Shown piece by piece: positions 41,101-47,335 of a stretch of 47,335 nucleotides of DNA (position 1 is its first letter; every line of letters begins with the position of its first letter). A model generated the notes under the pieces. That model did not search any database. It saw nothing but the letters and a program-made list of their open reading frames with translations, and was not told the origin of the DNA. The translations under genes and the position numbers were made by a program. This DNA comes from an uncultured Collinsella sp. (lineage in GTDB: Bacteria > Actinomycetota > Coriobacteriia > Coriobacteriales > Coriobacteriaceae): NCBI GenBank assembly GCA_902496335.1, contig CABVAO010000010.1, positions 1 to 47,335 of the forward strand. The letters are read 5' to 3'.

Positions 41101-41136
41101 CATAACGGGCGCACGGGGTCCCTACCTTTCGTTATG
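41101..41136 (+). repeat. Hairpin downstream of argG
   Basis: CATAACG (41101-41107) pairs with CGTTATG (41130-41136) around 22 bases. It lacks a T run. It may be a weak terminator or processing signal after argG. Confidence 0.4.
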
Positions 41137-41211
41137 CTTGCTGACACTTCTTAACATCGGTGGCCCCTACGTTCCGCCCGCATATATGATGCCGCGTCTG
41201 CGGCCGTGTCC

Positions 41212-41245
41212 GAGCCCCGTCGGGGTTGTCCGGCGGGGCTCCTTC
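41212..41245 (+). terminator. Terminator-like hairpin between argG and the small ORF
   Basis: GAGCCCCG pairs perfectly with CGGGGCTC (41234-41241) around a 14-base loop, with CCTTCT following. It could be a partial terminator or attenuator inside the arginine locus. Confidence 0.55.
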
Positions 41246-41291
41246 TATCAATTTGGCGGCTCTGCGCCTATTTATATGAGGAGTATCCATT

Positions 41292-41462
41292 ATGTTCAAT
41301 GCTATTGCGCATGCTTTACTCGCCCTTGCGCCCGAGTTCGATGCTGCAAAGGTCGAGGACGTCCCTATGAGCCTGAAGGCCTGGATCGATGGTTCGCAGG
41401 GCAACATCCGGAGGGAGACGTTGGGCGCCAAGTGCATGGCGCGTCACTTCTTTGCAAATTAG
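41292..41462 (+). CDS. Small hypothetical protein between argG and argH (56 aa)
   Basis: This 56-residue ORF has a good ribosome binding site (GAGGAG, nine bases before the ATG) and codon use like the flanking genes. It begins with a hydrophobic stretch A-I-A-H-A-L-L-A-L-A-P, then is mixed and ends H-F-F-A-N. Two adjacent Arg codons (CGG AGG) are in the middle. I recognise no family. It may be a genuine small gene of the locus, the leader of argH, or the remnant of a larger gene. The stop is 118 bases before argH. Confidence 0.5.
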   Translation: MFNAIAHALLALAPEFDAAKVEDVPMSLKAWIDGSQGNIRRETLGAKCMARHFFAN

Positions 41463-41580
41463 CTATATGGCCTCGCGCATGGTGGGGAATATGCAAAACT
41501 AGCGGTTGAGAAATCGCTTTAGCGATATGGCGCATTGCTTTGGGCGCTTGTTTTGGTATTTGGAGAAAGGAGACGGTTCC

Positions 41581-43011
41581 ATGGCTCTTTGGGGCGGTCG
41601 TTTTGAGGCGGGCGTGGCCGAGGTCACGCAGGAGTTTGGCGCGTCGCTGCCGGTCGACAAACATCTCTATAAGCAGGACATCGCCGGCTCTAAGGCACAT
41701 GCCAAGATGCTGGCGGCCCAGGGCATTATCAGCGCCGAGGACGAGCAGGTGATTGCCGAGGGTCTGGCCGCAATCGAGCAGGATATCGATGCCGGCAACT
41801 TTACCTTCGACATCAACGACGAGGACATTCATATGTCCATCGAGAGCGAGCTGACGCGCCGCATCGGCGAGGCCGGTAAGCGCCTGCATACCGGGCGTTC
41901 GCGTAACGACCAGGTGGCGACCGATACGCGCCTGGGCGTCAAGGCGCTGGCCAAAGAGCTCATGGAGGCCAATCTTGAGCTGCGTCATGTGCTGGTGGAT
42001 GCGGCCAAGAAGTACGACAAGGTGATTCTGCCGGGCTACACGCACATGCAGCATGCTCAGCCCGTGCTGCTGTCGCATCATCTGCTGGCGTATTCTTGGA
42101 TGTTCGCGCGCGACTTTACACGCCTGAAGGCCGCCTTTGATGCTGCCGACAACTGCCCGCTGGGCGCTGCCGCGCTTGCCGGTACGAGCTATCCGCTCGA
42201 TCGTCAGATGACGGCTGCCGAACTTGGCTTTGCGGGCGTGATTCCCAACTCGCTCGATGCGGTTTCCGACCGTGATTTCCTCCTTGACCTGCATTACGCC
42301 GGTTCCGTCATGGCGATGCACTTGTCGCGTCTTTCCGAGGAGATCGTGCTGTGGTCGAGCTCCGAATTTGGCTTTATCACGCTTTCCGACTCCTACTCCA
42401 CTGGCTCGTCCATCATGCCACAGAAGAAGAACCCCGATTTTGCCGAGCTTATCCGCGGCAAGAGCGGCCGAGTCTATGGCAACCTGGTTCAGCTGCTCGT
42501 GACCATGAAGGGCCTGCCGCTCGCTTATAACAAGGACTTGCAGGAGGACAAGGAGGGTGCGCTTGATACCGCCCATACGCTCATGCAGTGCCTGTCCGTT
42601 ATGGCCGGTATGATTTCGACCTGGACCGTCAACGAGGATGCCATGGCGCGCGAGTGCGGCGTGGGACACCTTGCCGCCACCGATGTTGCCGATTACCTGG
42701 CCAAGCGTGGCCTGCCGTTCCGCGAGGCACACGCCGTGGTGGGCCATTTGGTCCTGATGTGCGAGAAGCGCGGCTGCAATCTTGAGGACCTGCCGTTTGA
42801 GGTGTTCCAAGAGGCAAGCCCGCTCTTTGAGCACGATATTACCGAGGCGCTCGACATTCCGTCGATTGTCGCCGCGCGCACGACCGAGGGCGGCACCGCT
42901 CCTGCCGCCGTTGCCGTGCAGCTGCAGCGTGCCCAGGCACAACTCGTCGACGACGAAGGCGTGCTTGGATCGCTGACCAAGGTCGTCGAGATGGGCCACG
43001 GGGCAAAGTAA
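41581..43011 (+). CDS. argH: Argininosuccinate lyase
   Basis: ArgH splits argininosuccinate into arginine and fumarate. The protein is 476 residues from the ATG at 41581, about eight bases after AAAGGAG; the open frame extends upstream but the conserved N-terminus M-A-L-W-G-G-R-F starts here. H-T-G-R-S-R-N-D-Q-V, H-M-Q-H-A-Q-P and the fumarase/aspartase signature G-S-S-I-M-P-Q-K-K-N-P-D (about residues 275-286) are intact. It completes the argG-argH pair. A terminator follows at 43065. Confidence 0.96.
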   Translation: MALWGGRFEAGVAEVTQEFGASLPVDKHLYKQDIAGSKAHAKMLAAQGIISAEDEQVIAEGLAAIEQDIDAGNFTFDINDEDIHMSIESELTRRIGEAGKRLHTGRSRNDQVATDTRLGVKALAKELMEANLELRHVLVDAAKKYDKVILPGYTHMQHAQPVLLSHHLLAYSWMFARDFTRLKAAFDAADNCPLGAAALAGTSYPLDRQMTAAELGFAGVIPNSLDAVSDRDFLLDLHYAGSVMAMHLSRLSEEIVLWSSSEFGFITLSDSYSTGSSIMPQKKNPDFAELIRGKSGRVYGNLVQLLVTMKGLPLAYNKDLQEDKEGALDTAHTLMQCLSVMAGMISTWTVNEDAMARECGVGHLAATDVADYLAKRGLPFREAHAVVGHLVLMCEKRGCNLEDLPFEVFQEASPLFEHDITEALDIPSIVAARTTEGGTAPAAVAVQLQRAQAQLVDDEGVLGSLTKVVEMGHGAK

Positions 43012-43064
43012 GGGTTTAGTTGAATCTGCTTTGGCCATTTATTGATAAATCGTTTTTTGCTTTT

Positions 43065-43096
43065 ACGGGCGTCTGCTGCTGCGGACGCCCGTATTT
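43065..43096 (+). terminator. Intrinsic terminator after argH
   Basis: ACGGGCGTC and GACGCCCGT form a perfect nine-base-pair stem with a ten-base loop, followed by ATTTTGTT. Confidence 0.85.
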
Positions 43097-43397
43097 TGTT
43101 GCAATGGGGAAGGGGCTTGTCGAGAACTTCTGTAGGACCTTTGGGCAGGTTGTGAAGGGGGTGCGTTCACGGGCGGCAACCGACCGTCCGCTCGGTTCGA
43201 TGCGGTTGATGCGCGGTCGGATGGTACTCTAATCGGGCTTCGAAACAGAAGTGACACATATGGAGCGCTTTAATAAATTGTAGCGTTTCAATAAACAGCT
43301 TTTTGTTTTACTGAAGCTAAAACTCTGTTACGATGCAGTCCGGGCGGGTGCCGGAATGGGACTTGGGCACGCGCGAACCTACTTGAAAGGCTACCTT
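43097..43397 (+). promoter_or_regulatory. ndk upstream region
   Basis: No gene is seen in these 301 bases. The left half is GC-rich, with CCGACCG paired to CGGTCGG around 43180-43220. AGCGCTTTAATAAA (43264-43277) and AGCGTTTCAATAAA (43282-43295) form a direct repeat with an 18-base period. A likely ndk promoter is TTTACT at 43307-43312, a 16-base spacer and TACGAT at 43329-43334. Confidence 0.5.
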
Positions 43398-43802
43398 ATG
43401 GCTATCGAGAAGACCTTCATCATGATTAAGCCCGACGCGGTGCGCGATCGCAAGATCGGCGAGATTGTTGCTCGCATCGAGCGCAGCGGCCTTGTCATCG
43501 AGCGCATGGAGATGACCACGCTCGACCGCGCTACCGTCGAGGAGCACTACGCCCATCTGGCCGACAAGCCCTTCTTTGGCGGTCTCTGTGACTTTATGAT
43601 GAGCGGTCCGGTCGTCAAGATGGTCGTTTCCGGTCTCTCCGCTGTCTCCAAGATGCGCACCCTTATGGGCGCTACCAACCCGCTTGATGCTGCCCCCGGC
43701 ACCATTCGCGGCGACTTCGCTGTCGATGTCAACGCCAACGTGATCCACGGCTCCGACTGCCTGGAGAACGCCGAGATCGAGATCAAGCGCTTCTTTGGCT
43801 AA
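43398..43802 (+). CDS. ndk: Nucleoside diphosphate kinase
   Basis: Ndk exchanges phosphate between nucleoside di- and triphosphates. The protein is 134 residues from the ATG at 43398, eight bases after GAAAGG, the normal bacterial length. The N-terminus reads F-I-M-I-K-P-D-A-V. The phosphorylated histidine is H117 in N-V-I-H-G-S-D. T-N-P-x-x-A-A-P-G-T-I-R-G-D-F precedes it. The gene has its own promoter and terminator, so it is a single-gene unit. Confidence 0.96.
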   Translation: MAIEKTFIMIKPDAVRDRKIGEIVARIERSGLVIERMEMTTLDRATVEEHYAHLADKPFFGGLCDFMMSGPVVKMVVSGLSAVSKMRTLMGATNPLDAAPGTIRGDFAVDVNANVIHGSDCLENAEIEIKRFFG

Positions 43803-43841
43803 ACCAGCTTTGACTCCTTAAAGCTGTTAGCGTGTGGCTTT

Positions 43842-43878
43842 GGCGCCGCGGAATTCCATCCGCGGCGCCCTTTTTATT
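43842..43878 (+). terminator. Intrinsic terminator after ndk
   Basis: GGCGCCGCGGA and TCCGCGGCGCC form a perfect eleven-base-pair stem with a six-base loop, followed by CTTTTTATT. Confidence 0.93.
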
Positions 43879-43910
43879 CCAGTAGATTTTTTGGTAAACG
43901 CCTAGAAATC

Positions 43911-43952
43911 TACTAAAGAGCCCCCGTCCGGATGTTTCTTCCGGGCGGGGGC
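43911..43952 (-). terminator. Intrinsic terminator after rpiB
   Basis: On the minus strand GCCCCCGCCCGGA (43952-43940) pairs with TCCGGACGGGGGC (43932-43920) with one mismatch, followed by TCTTTAGTA. A second inverted repeat AGTAGATT/AATCTACT lies beyond it at 43881-43913. Confidence 0.8.
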
Positions 43953-43980
43953 CGGCGTTAGCGTATGGCTTTGTAGGTCT

Positions 43981-44448
43981 TTAAGCCTCGTCGACGACCT
44001 TGAGTCCACGGGTCTGGTCGATCTCGTTGAGGAGATTGACGCGACGCTCGTGGCGGCCGCCCTCAAACTCGGCGTCGAGCCACTCGTCGACGATCATCTT
44101 GGCGAGCTCGGAGCCCACGACGCGGGCGCCAAAGGCGAGCACGTTGGTGTTGTTGTGCATGCGGGAGAGCTTGGCGCTGAAGGGCTCGGAGCACACGACG
44201 GCGCGTACGCCCTCGACCTTGTTGGCAGCCAGGCTAATCCCGACACCGGTGCCACAGATGAGGATGCCCAGGTCGACGTCGCCGTTGGCAACGGCCTTAC
44301 CCACCTTATAGCCGGCGATGGGGTAGTCAAAGCTCTCGGAGGTGTTGGTACCAAAGTTTACGACATCGCAGCCGCGTTCCTTCAGGTGCTCGGAAATGAT
44401 GTTCTTGAGCTCGACGGCTGCGTGGTCGTTACCGATACCGATCTTCAT
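43981..44448 (-). CDS. rpiB: Ribose-5-phosphate isomerase B
   Basis: RpiB interconverts ribose-5-phosphate and ribulose-5-phosphate. The 155-residue protein starts M-K-I-G-I-G-N-D-H-A-A-V-E-L-K with the conserved Asp-His pair. The catalytic cysteine is in L-I-C-G-T-G-V-G-I-S, and H-N-N-T-N-V-L-A-F-G-A-R is the phosphate-site segment. The RpiB/LacAB family also includes galactose-6-phosphate isomerases, but a single 155-residue protein of this type is most likely RpiB. The ATG follows AGAGGAACC on the minus strand. Confidence 0.94.
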   Translation of the reverse strand: MKIGIGNDHAAVELKNIISEHLKERGCDVVNFGTNTSESFDYPIAGYKVGKAVANGDVDLGILICGTGVGISLAANKVEGVRAVVCSEPFSAKLSRMHNNTNVLAFGARVVGSELAKMIVDEWLDAEFEGGRHERRVNLLNEIDQTRGLKVVDEA

Positions 44449-44529
44449 AGATGGTTCCTCTCTGGTCTGTGCGGCGAGATTGCTAATGGTTTTACCGCGT
44501 TCGACTGCATGATAGCGCGACTTCTGCGT

Positions 44530-44548
44530 AAACGCTCGGGCGTTTTTT
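44530..44548 (+). terminator. Small terminator-like hairpin upstream of cyuA
   Basis: AAACGC-TCGG-GCGTTT followed by TTT lies in the 270-base divergent region between rpiB and cyuA. No upstream gene on the plus strand needs it. It might belong to a short leader or small RNA. Confidence 0.35.
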
Positions 44549-44652
44549 GGTCAAATGCTTTAGCATGCAACAAGACCGGCTTCTCATGAATAATGCCGTC
44601 AGATTGCGCTTGAACGCCGTCCGTCGGAACCATGGTTGCGGTTTTTGATGCA

Positions 44653-44682
44653 TTGTTATCAAATAAAAGAGCTAACTATTAT
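44653..44682 (+). promoter_or_regulatory. Probable cyuA promoter
   Basis: TTGTTA at 44653-44658, an 18-base spacer and TATTAT at 44677-44682. Transcription would start about 30 bases before the cyuA ATG. Confidence 0.6.
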
Positions 44683-44718
44683 CGAGAGCCCAGTTCGTTA
44701 TGTAAGCAGGAGATACCT

Positions 44719-46038
44719 ATGCCTACTGATTCCATCCGCGATGCCGCTTTTTGCGATGTCTTGAACCGCGAGCTTGTCTGTGCGCTCGGCTGCACCGAGC
44801 CTATTGCCGTTGCCTATGCAGCGGCGCTGGCGAGCCAGACGCTCGGTTGCGAACCCGATCATATGGATGTTGCCTGCTCGGGCAATATCATCAAGAACGT
44901 TAAGAGCGTGACCGTGCCCAACTCGGGCGGCATGCACGGTATTGAGGCGGCGGCCGTGCTGGGTGCCGTGGGCGGTGACGCCAAGAGCGCGCTCGAGGTG
45001 CTCGAGAGCGTTGACGATAAAGACCGTGCTCGCGTGGCCGAGCTTCTCGCCGACGTCAGCTACTGCGATGTGTCGCTTGTCGAGGGCGTGCCCAATCTCT
45101 ACATCAAGGTGACTGCCACGGCCGGGGGCCATACCGCGGTCGTCGAGATTACCGACCACCACACCAATGTCACGTGCCATACGCTCGACGGTATTCCAGT
45201 ATGCGGCAAGTCGGCGGGGGAGTGTGCCGCCTGCGCAGAGCGCGTGGTGGCCGAGCGTGCGGCAGATAGCGCCGACACGCCCATGTCGATCGAGTCCATC
45301 ATCGACTTTATCGAGGACGGCGATGTTGAGGGCGCTCGCGCTGCCGTTGAGCGTCAGATCGAGCTGAACGGCGCCATTAGCGCAGAGGGCTTGGCGCACG
45401 CTTGGGGTGCCGAGGTGGGCCGTACGCTGCTGGGCGCTCGTGCCGATGACGTCGCCTGTCGTGCCCGTGCCCGTGCGGCTGCCGGATCTGACGCCCGCAT
45501 GAACGGCTGCGCGCTGCCAGTCGCCATTGTGTGCGGCTCGGGCAATCAGGGCATTACCTGCGCACTGCCCGTTATGGAGTATGCCGAATACCTTCGCTGC
45601 GACCACGATCGCCTGGTGCGCGCCGTTATGCTGTCCGATCTTATCGCTGTGCATATCAAGAGCTATATCGGTGCGCTCTCGGCGTTTTGCGGTGCTATTT
45701 GCGCCGCATGTGGTGCCGGCGCCGCGATTACCTGGCTGTGCGGTGGCACGCGCGAGCAGATCGGCGCGACGGTCTCGAACACGCTCGGCAACGTTGGCGG
45801 CATCGTGTGCGATGGCGCCAAGGCGAGCTGCGCCGCCAAGATTTCCGCTGCCGTCGATGCGGCGATTCTGGGCCACGATATGGCCATGCAGGGCCGCGGC
45901 TTCCGTGCCGGCGAGGGTCTGATCCAGGATACCGTCGAGCAGACAATCGCCAGCATGGGCTACGTGGGCCGTGTGGGCATGAAGGACACCGACGTCGAGA
46001 TCCTCAACATCATGATCGGCAAGACTCGAGTGTGCTAG
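44719..46038 (+). CDS. cyuA: L-cysteine desulfidase-type protein (CyuA/YhaM, UPF0597)
   Basis: Members of this family (CyuA/YhaM; archaeal L-cysteine desulfidase) break cysteine into pyruvate, ammonia and sulfide with an iron-sulfur cluster. The protein is 439 residues from the ATG at 44719, six bases after AGGAG. Motifs seen are L-G-C-T-E-P-I-A-V-A-Y-A near residue 30, S-G-N-I-I-K-N, P-N-S-G-G, C-G-S-G-N-Q-G-I-T, and several later Cys in F-C-G-A-I-C-A-A-C-G-A-G-A and L-G-N-V-G-G-I-V-C-D-G-A-K. The fold is related to serine dehydratase alpha chains, so serine is a possible alternative substrate. Confidence 0.85.
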   Translation: MPTDSIRDAAFCDVLNRELVCALGCTEPIAVAYAAALASQTLGCEPDHMDVACSGNIIKNVKSVTVPNSGGMHGIEAAAVLGAVGGDAKSALEVLESVDDKDRARVAELLADVSYCDVSLVEGVPNLYIKVTATAGGHTAVVEITDHHTNVTCHTLDGIPVCGKSAGECAACAERVVAERAADSADTPMSIESIIDFIEDGDVEGARAAVERQIELNGAISAEGLAHAWGAEVGRTLLGARADDVACRARARAAAGSDARMNGCALPVAIVCGSGNQGITCALPVMEYAEYLRCDHDRLVRAVMLSDLIAVHIKSYIGALSAFCGAICAACGAGAAITWLCGGTREQIGATVSNTLGNVGGIVCDGAKASCAAKISAAVDAAILGHDMAMQGRGFRAGEGLIQDTVEQTIASMGYVGRVGMKDTDVEILNIMIGKTRVC

Positions 46039-46065
46039 TTACGCGGTTTTACCAAACCGCGTAAC
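46038..46065 (+). terminator. Hairpin directly after cyuA
   Basis: GTTACGCGGTTT and AAACCGCGTAAC are perfect reverse complements over 12 bases around TACC. The first base is the last base of the stop codon. There is no T run. Confidence 0.6.
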
Positions 46066-46078
46066 CAGTCGACGCTGC

Positions 46079-46176
46079 AAACGCCCCGAAGCGGCAATCT
46101 GCCTTTCAATCGTCGGACATGGCCAGAAGGCCTATGCCCTCCTCTTTCAAGGCACATTGCTCGCTTAGGGGCGTTT
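46079..46176. repeat. Long nested inverted repeat between cyuA and the IS110 element
   Basis: AAACGCCCC (46079-46087) pairs with GGGGCGTTT (46168-46176). Inside, AAGCG pairs with CGCTT and AATCTGCCTT with AAGGCACATT (one mismatch), and the top holds GGCC-AGAA-GGCC. The whole 98 bases can form one interrupted hairpin. It resembles in size and nesting the repeats at 24606 and 38310. Confidence 0.7.
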
Positions 46177-46214
46177 TCGCTCATATGACCCAATCCGCTG
46201 TCAAGAGCCACAAT

Positions 46215-46250
46215 GGCCCCGCCGACCGCTTGCAATCGGTCGGCGGGGCC
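46215..46250. repeat. GC-rich hairpin near the IS110 end
   Basis: The arms 46215-46228 and 46237-46250 pair perfectly over 14 bases around an eight-base loop. It may end the transposase transcript (minus strand) or mark structured RNA of the element. No T run is seen. Confidence 0.6.
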
Positions 46251-46460
46251 TGCCGTTAACCCGTCCCGGTCCGCCCCCGGCATGTCATCGACGCCTTCGG
46301 CTCAGTCTCATATCCGCGGATACCGCTCTGGCGGCCCGCAATCCTCTCCTTCGGCGGGGGTTCCCCAAGTCTGTCGAGGCGCATGCGGAGGGCTCCGCGC
46401 GCACAGCGAAATAGGGGGTATCCCCGAAGGCCGCCCGGCTCGCCGGGACGGGGGCTATGT
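46251..46460 (-). ncRNA. Structured non-coding 3' flank of the IS110 transposase, candidate bridge RNA
   Basis: About 210 bases separate the transposase stop from the GC-rich hairpin. The stretch has no convincing gene of its own but many small inverted repeats, for example GGGG-ATA-CCCC, CCGC-CAGA-GCGG and TATCCGCGGATA. IS110-family elements carry bridge RNAs in a non-coding end; in the IS1111 group it lies on the 3' side of the transposase. The assignment is by analogy only; element ends were not located. Confidence 0.3.
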
Positions 46461-47335
46461 CTATTCCGCGCCCTCCCGGCACATCATGCCGAGGGCCCAA
46501 AGCCACCTCACGAGCTCGGCCGCGGTGGCCGCGTTGGCCTTCGCCGCGGGCACGCCGCGGGCGAGCATCTCCTCGCGCCGCCGCAGGAGCCGCTCGGACC
46601 CCTTCCTCCCGTGCACCCTTATCTCGAGGGGCACGCCCGTGTCCCTCGGCATGAGCTTCGGCTGGTGCCGCGCCGCGGCGTAGCACCATGAGCCCTCAAC
46701 GGCCAGCTTCCTCACGAGCGCGTTGCCCGCACCGCTGATGCCTCCGAGCCGCACGGAGTCGCCACTCGACCTCTGACTCGGCGCGAGGCCGAAATAGGCC
46801 GTGACCTGCCTTCCGGAACGGAACCTCGTGAAGTCGCCGACCTCGGCCGAGAAGGCCGCGGCCAGCGCGAAGGCGCAGCCCTTGATCGACTGGAGGGCGG
46901 CCACCTCCGCGGCGATCGGGCTGGCATCCACGGCGGCCCTGTACTCGGAGAGCAGGTCCGCCCGGGCCTCCGCCGCGGCCTCGACCTCGTTCCTCAGGGC
47001 GGCGAGCGTCCGAACCCCGCCATCGTCCTCCGGCCTGACCTTGTCGAGCCACCTCAGGAAGTCGTAGGTCCAGTACTTCCTCGGGTTGCCGGCGGGCGTG
47101 GTGCCGCCGTAGACGAACCCCCGCTTTGCGAGGAAGGCGAGCAGCCGCTGCTTGGCGGTCGCCAGGCGCGCGGTCGCCCCGCCGTAGGCGCCGGCGAGGT
47201 CCCTGATGCCTTCGACCTCGGGGGAGGGGATCCATACGGGGGAGATGTCGTGGGCGAGTATCGCCTTGGCCATCCTGGCGGCGTCGTTCCTGTCGTTCTT
47301 GGAGGCCGAGTCGGCGGCCGACCTGGGGATCTTCG
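46461..47335 (-). mobile_element. IS110-family transposase, N-terminal part beyond the window
   Basis: The reading frame is open to the right window edge and only about 290 residues are seen; an internal ATG at 47273 is not the real start. The visible upstream end reads K-N-D-R-N-D-A-A-R-M-A, matching the conserved K-T-D-x-x-D-A-R segment of the DEDD-type N-terminal domain. The C-terminal Transposase_20 domain is clear, with A-L-Q-S-I-K-G, A-Y-F-G-L-A-P and G-G-I-S-G-A-G-N-A-L-V-R. The gene is higher in GC than its neighbours, consistent with recent arrival. It is probably intact in the seen part. Confidence 0.9.

Noticed and set aside
43180..43220. GGTTCGAT resembling a tRNA T-loop
   Set aside because: The flanking bases do not form a T-stem and no acceptor or anticodon arm is present.
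43020..43232. A 70-codon open frame after argH
   Set aside because: It runs through the argH terminator stem, has no good ribosome binding site and shows Cys/Arg-rich composition unlike the neighbouring proteins.

Overview
The window is about 47.3 kb of a GC-rich (roughly 60%) bacterial chromosome. Gene content, codon use and division-cluster order suggest an actinobacterium of the class Coriobacteriia, most like Collinsella. This assignment comes from reading the proteins, not from a database search. There is no ftsA. The cytoskeletal set is FtsZ, SepF, YggT and DivIVA, the usual Gram-positive arrangement.

Layout: (1) 1-15614 is a compact dcw cell-wall and division cluster: mraZ, rsmH, ftsL-like, ftsI, murF, mraY, murD, ftsW, murG, murC, murB, ftsQ, ftsZ. 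It starts with a strong promoter overlapped by MraZ-type boxes. murE is missing from its usual place between ftsI and murF. (2) 15674-23796 continues as pgeF, then a complete pstSCAB-phoU phosphate operon, then yggS, sepF, yggT and divIVA. The phosphate operon sits inside the usual pgeF-yggS-sepF-yggT-divIVA string. pgeF overlaps pstS, and a PHO-box-like direct repeat lies upstream of pgeF. (3) 23822-26459 holds a nitroreductase and a low-affinity phosphate transporter (PiT) with its PhoU-like DUF47 partner, all on the minus strand. (4) 26710-29819 holds a small conserved protein on a probably leaderless mRNA, a TMBIM membrane protein, a PARG-like macrodomain protein with an altered catalytic motif, and an SGNH hydrolase. 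(5) 29880-32343 is thiD and thiC on the minus strand, with a TPP riboswitch in front of thiC. (6) 32394-39276 holds an unknown membrane protein, yaaA, an M18 aminopeptidase, polA and a Cof-type HAD phosphatase. (7) 39277-43011 is an arginine locus, argG and argH. It is preceded by tandem ARG-box-like palindromes and by a 24-codon leader ORF ending in an arginine-rich tract (six Arg codons, three consecutive CGA before the stop), followed by competing RNA hairpins. I consider this the most interesting signal in the window. (8) 43398-46038 holds ndk, rpiB and a cyuA/YhaM-type cysteine desulfidase. (9) The right edge carries the 3' part of an IS110-family transposase with a structured non-coding flank.

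Functionally, the left half joins peptidoglycan precursor synthesis to Z-ring assembly and polar growth control. High-affinity phosphate uptake is embedded in that cluster and a second, low-affinity phosphate system lies close by. The right half is a mosaic of short metabolic units with intrinsic terminators. Several intergenic regions hold unusually long nested inverted repeats (24606-24713, 33785-33847, 38310-38438, 46079-46176) that are larger than ordinary terminators.

All calls come from reading the sequence. No database search or folding program was run.
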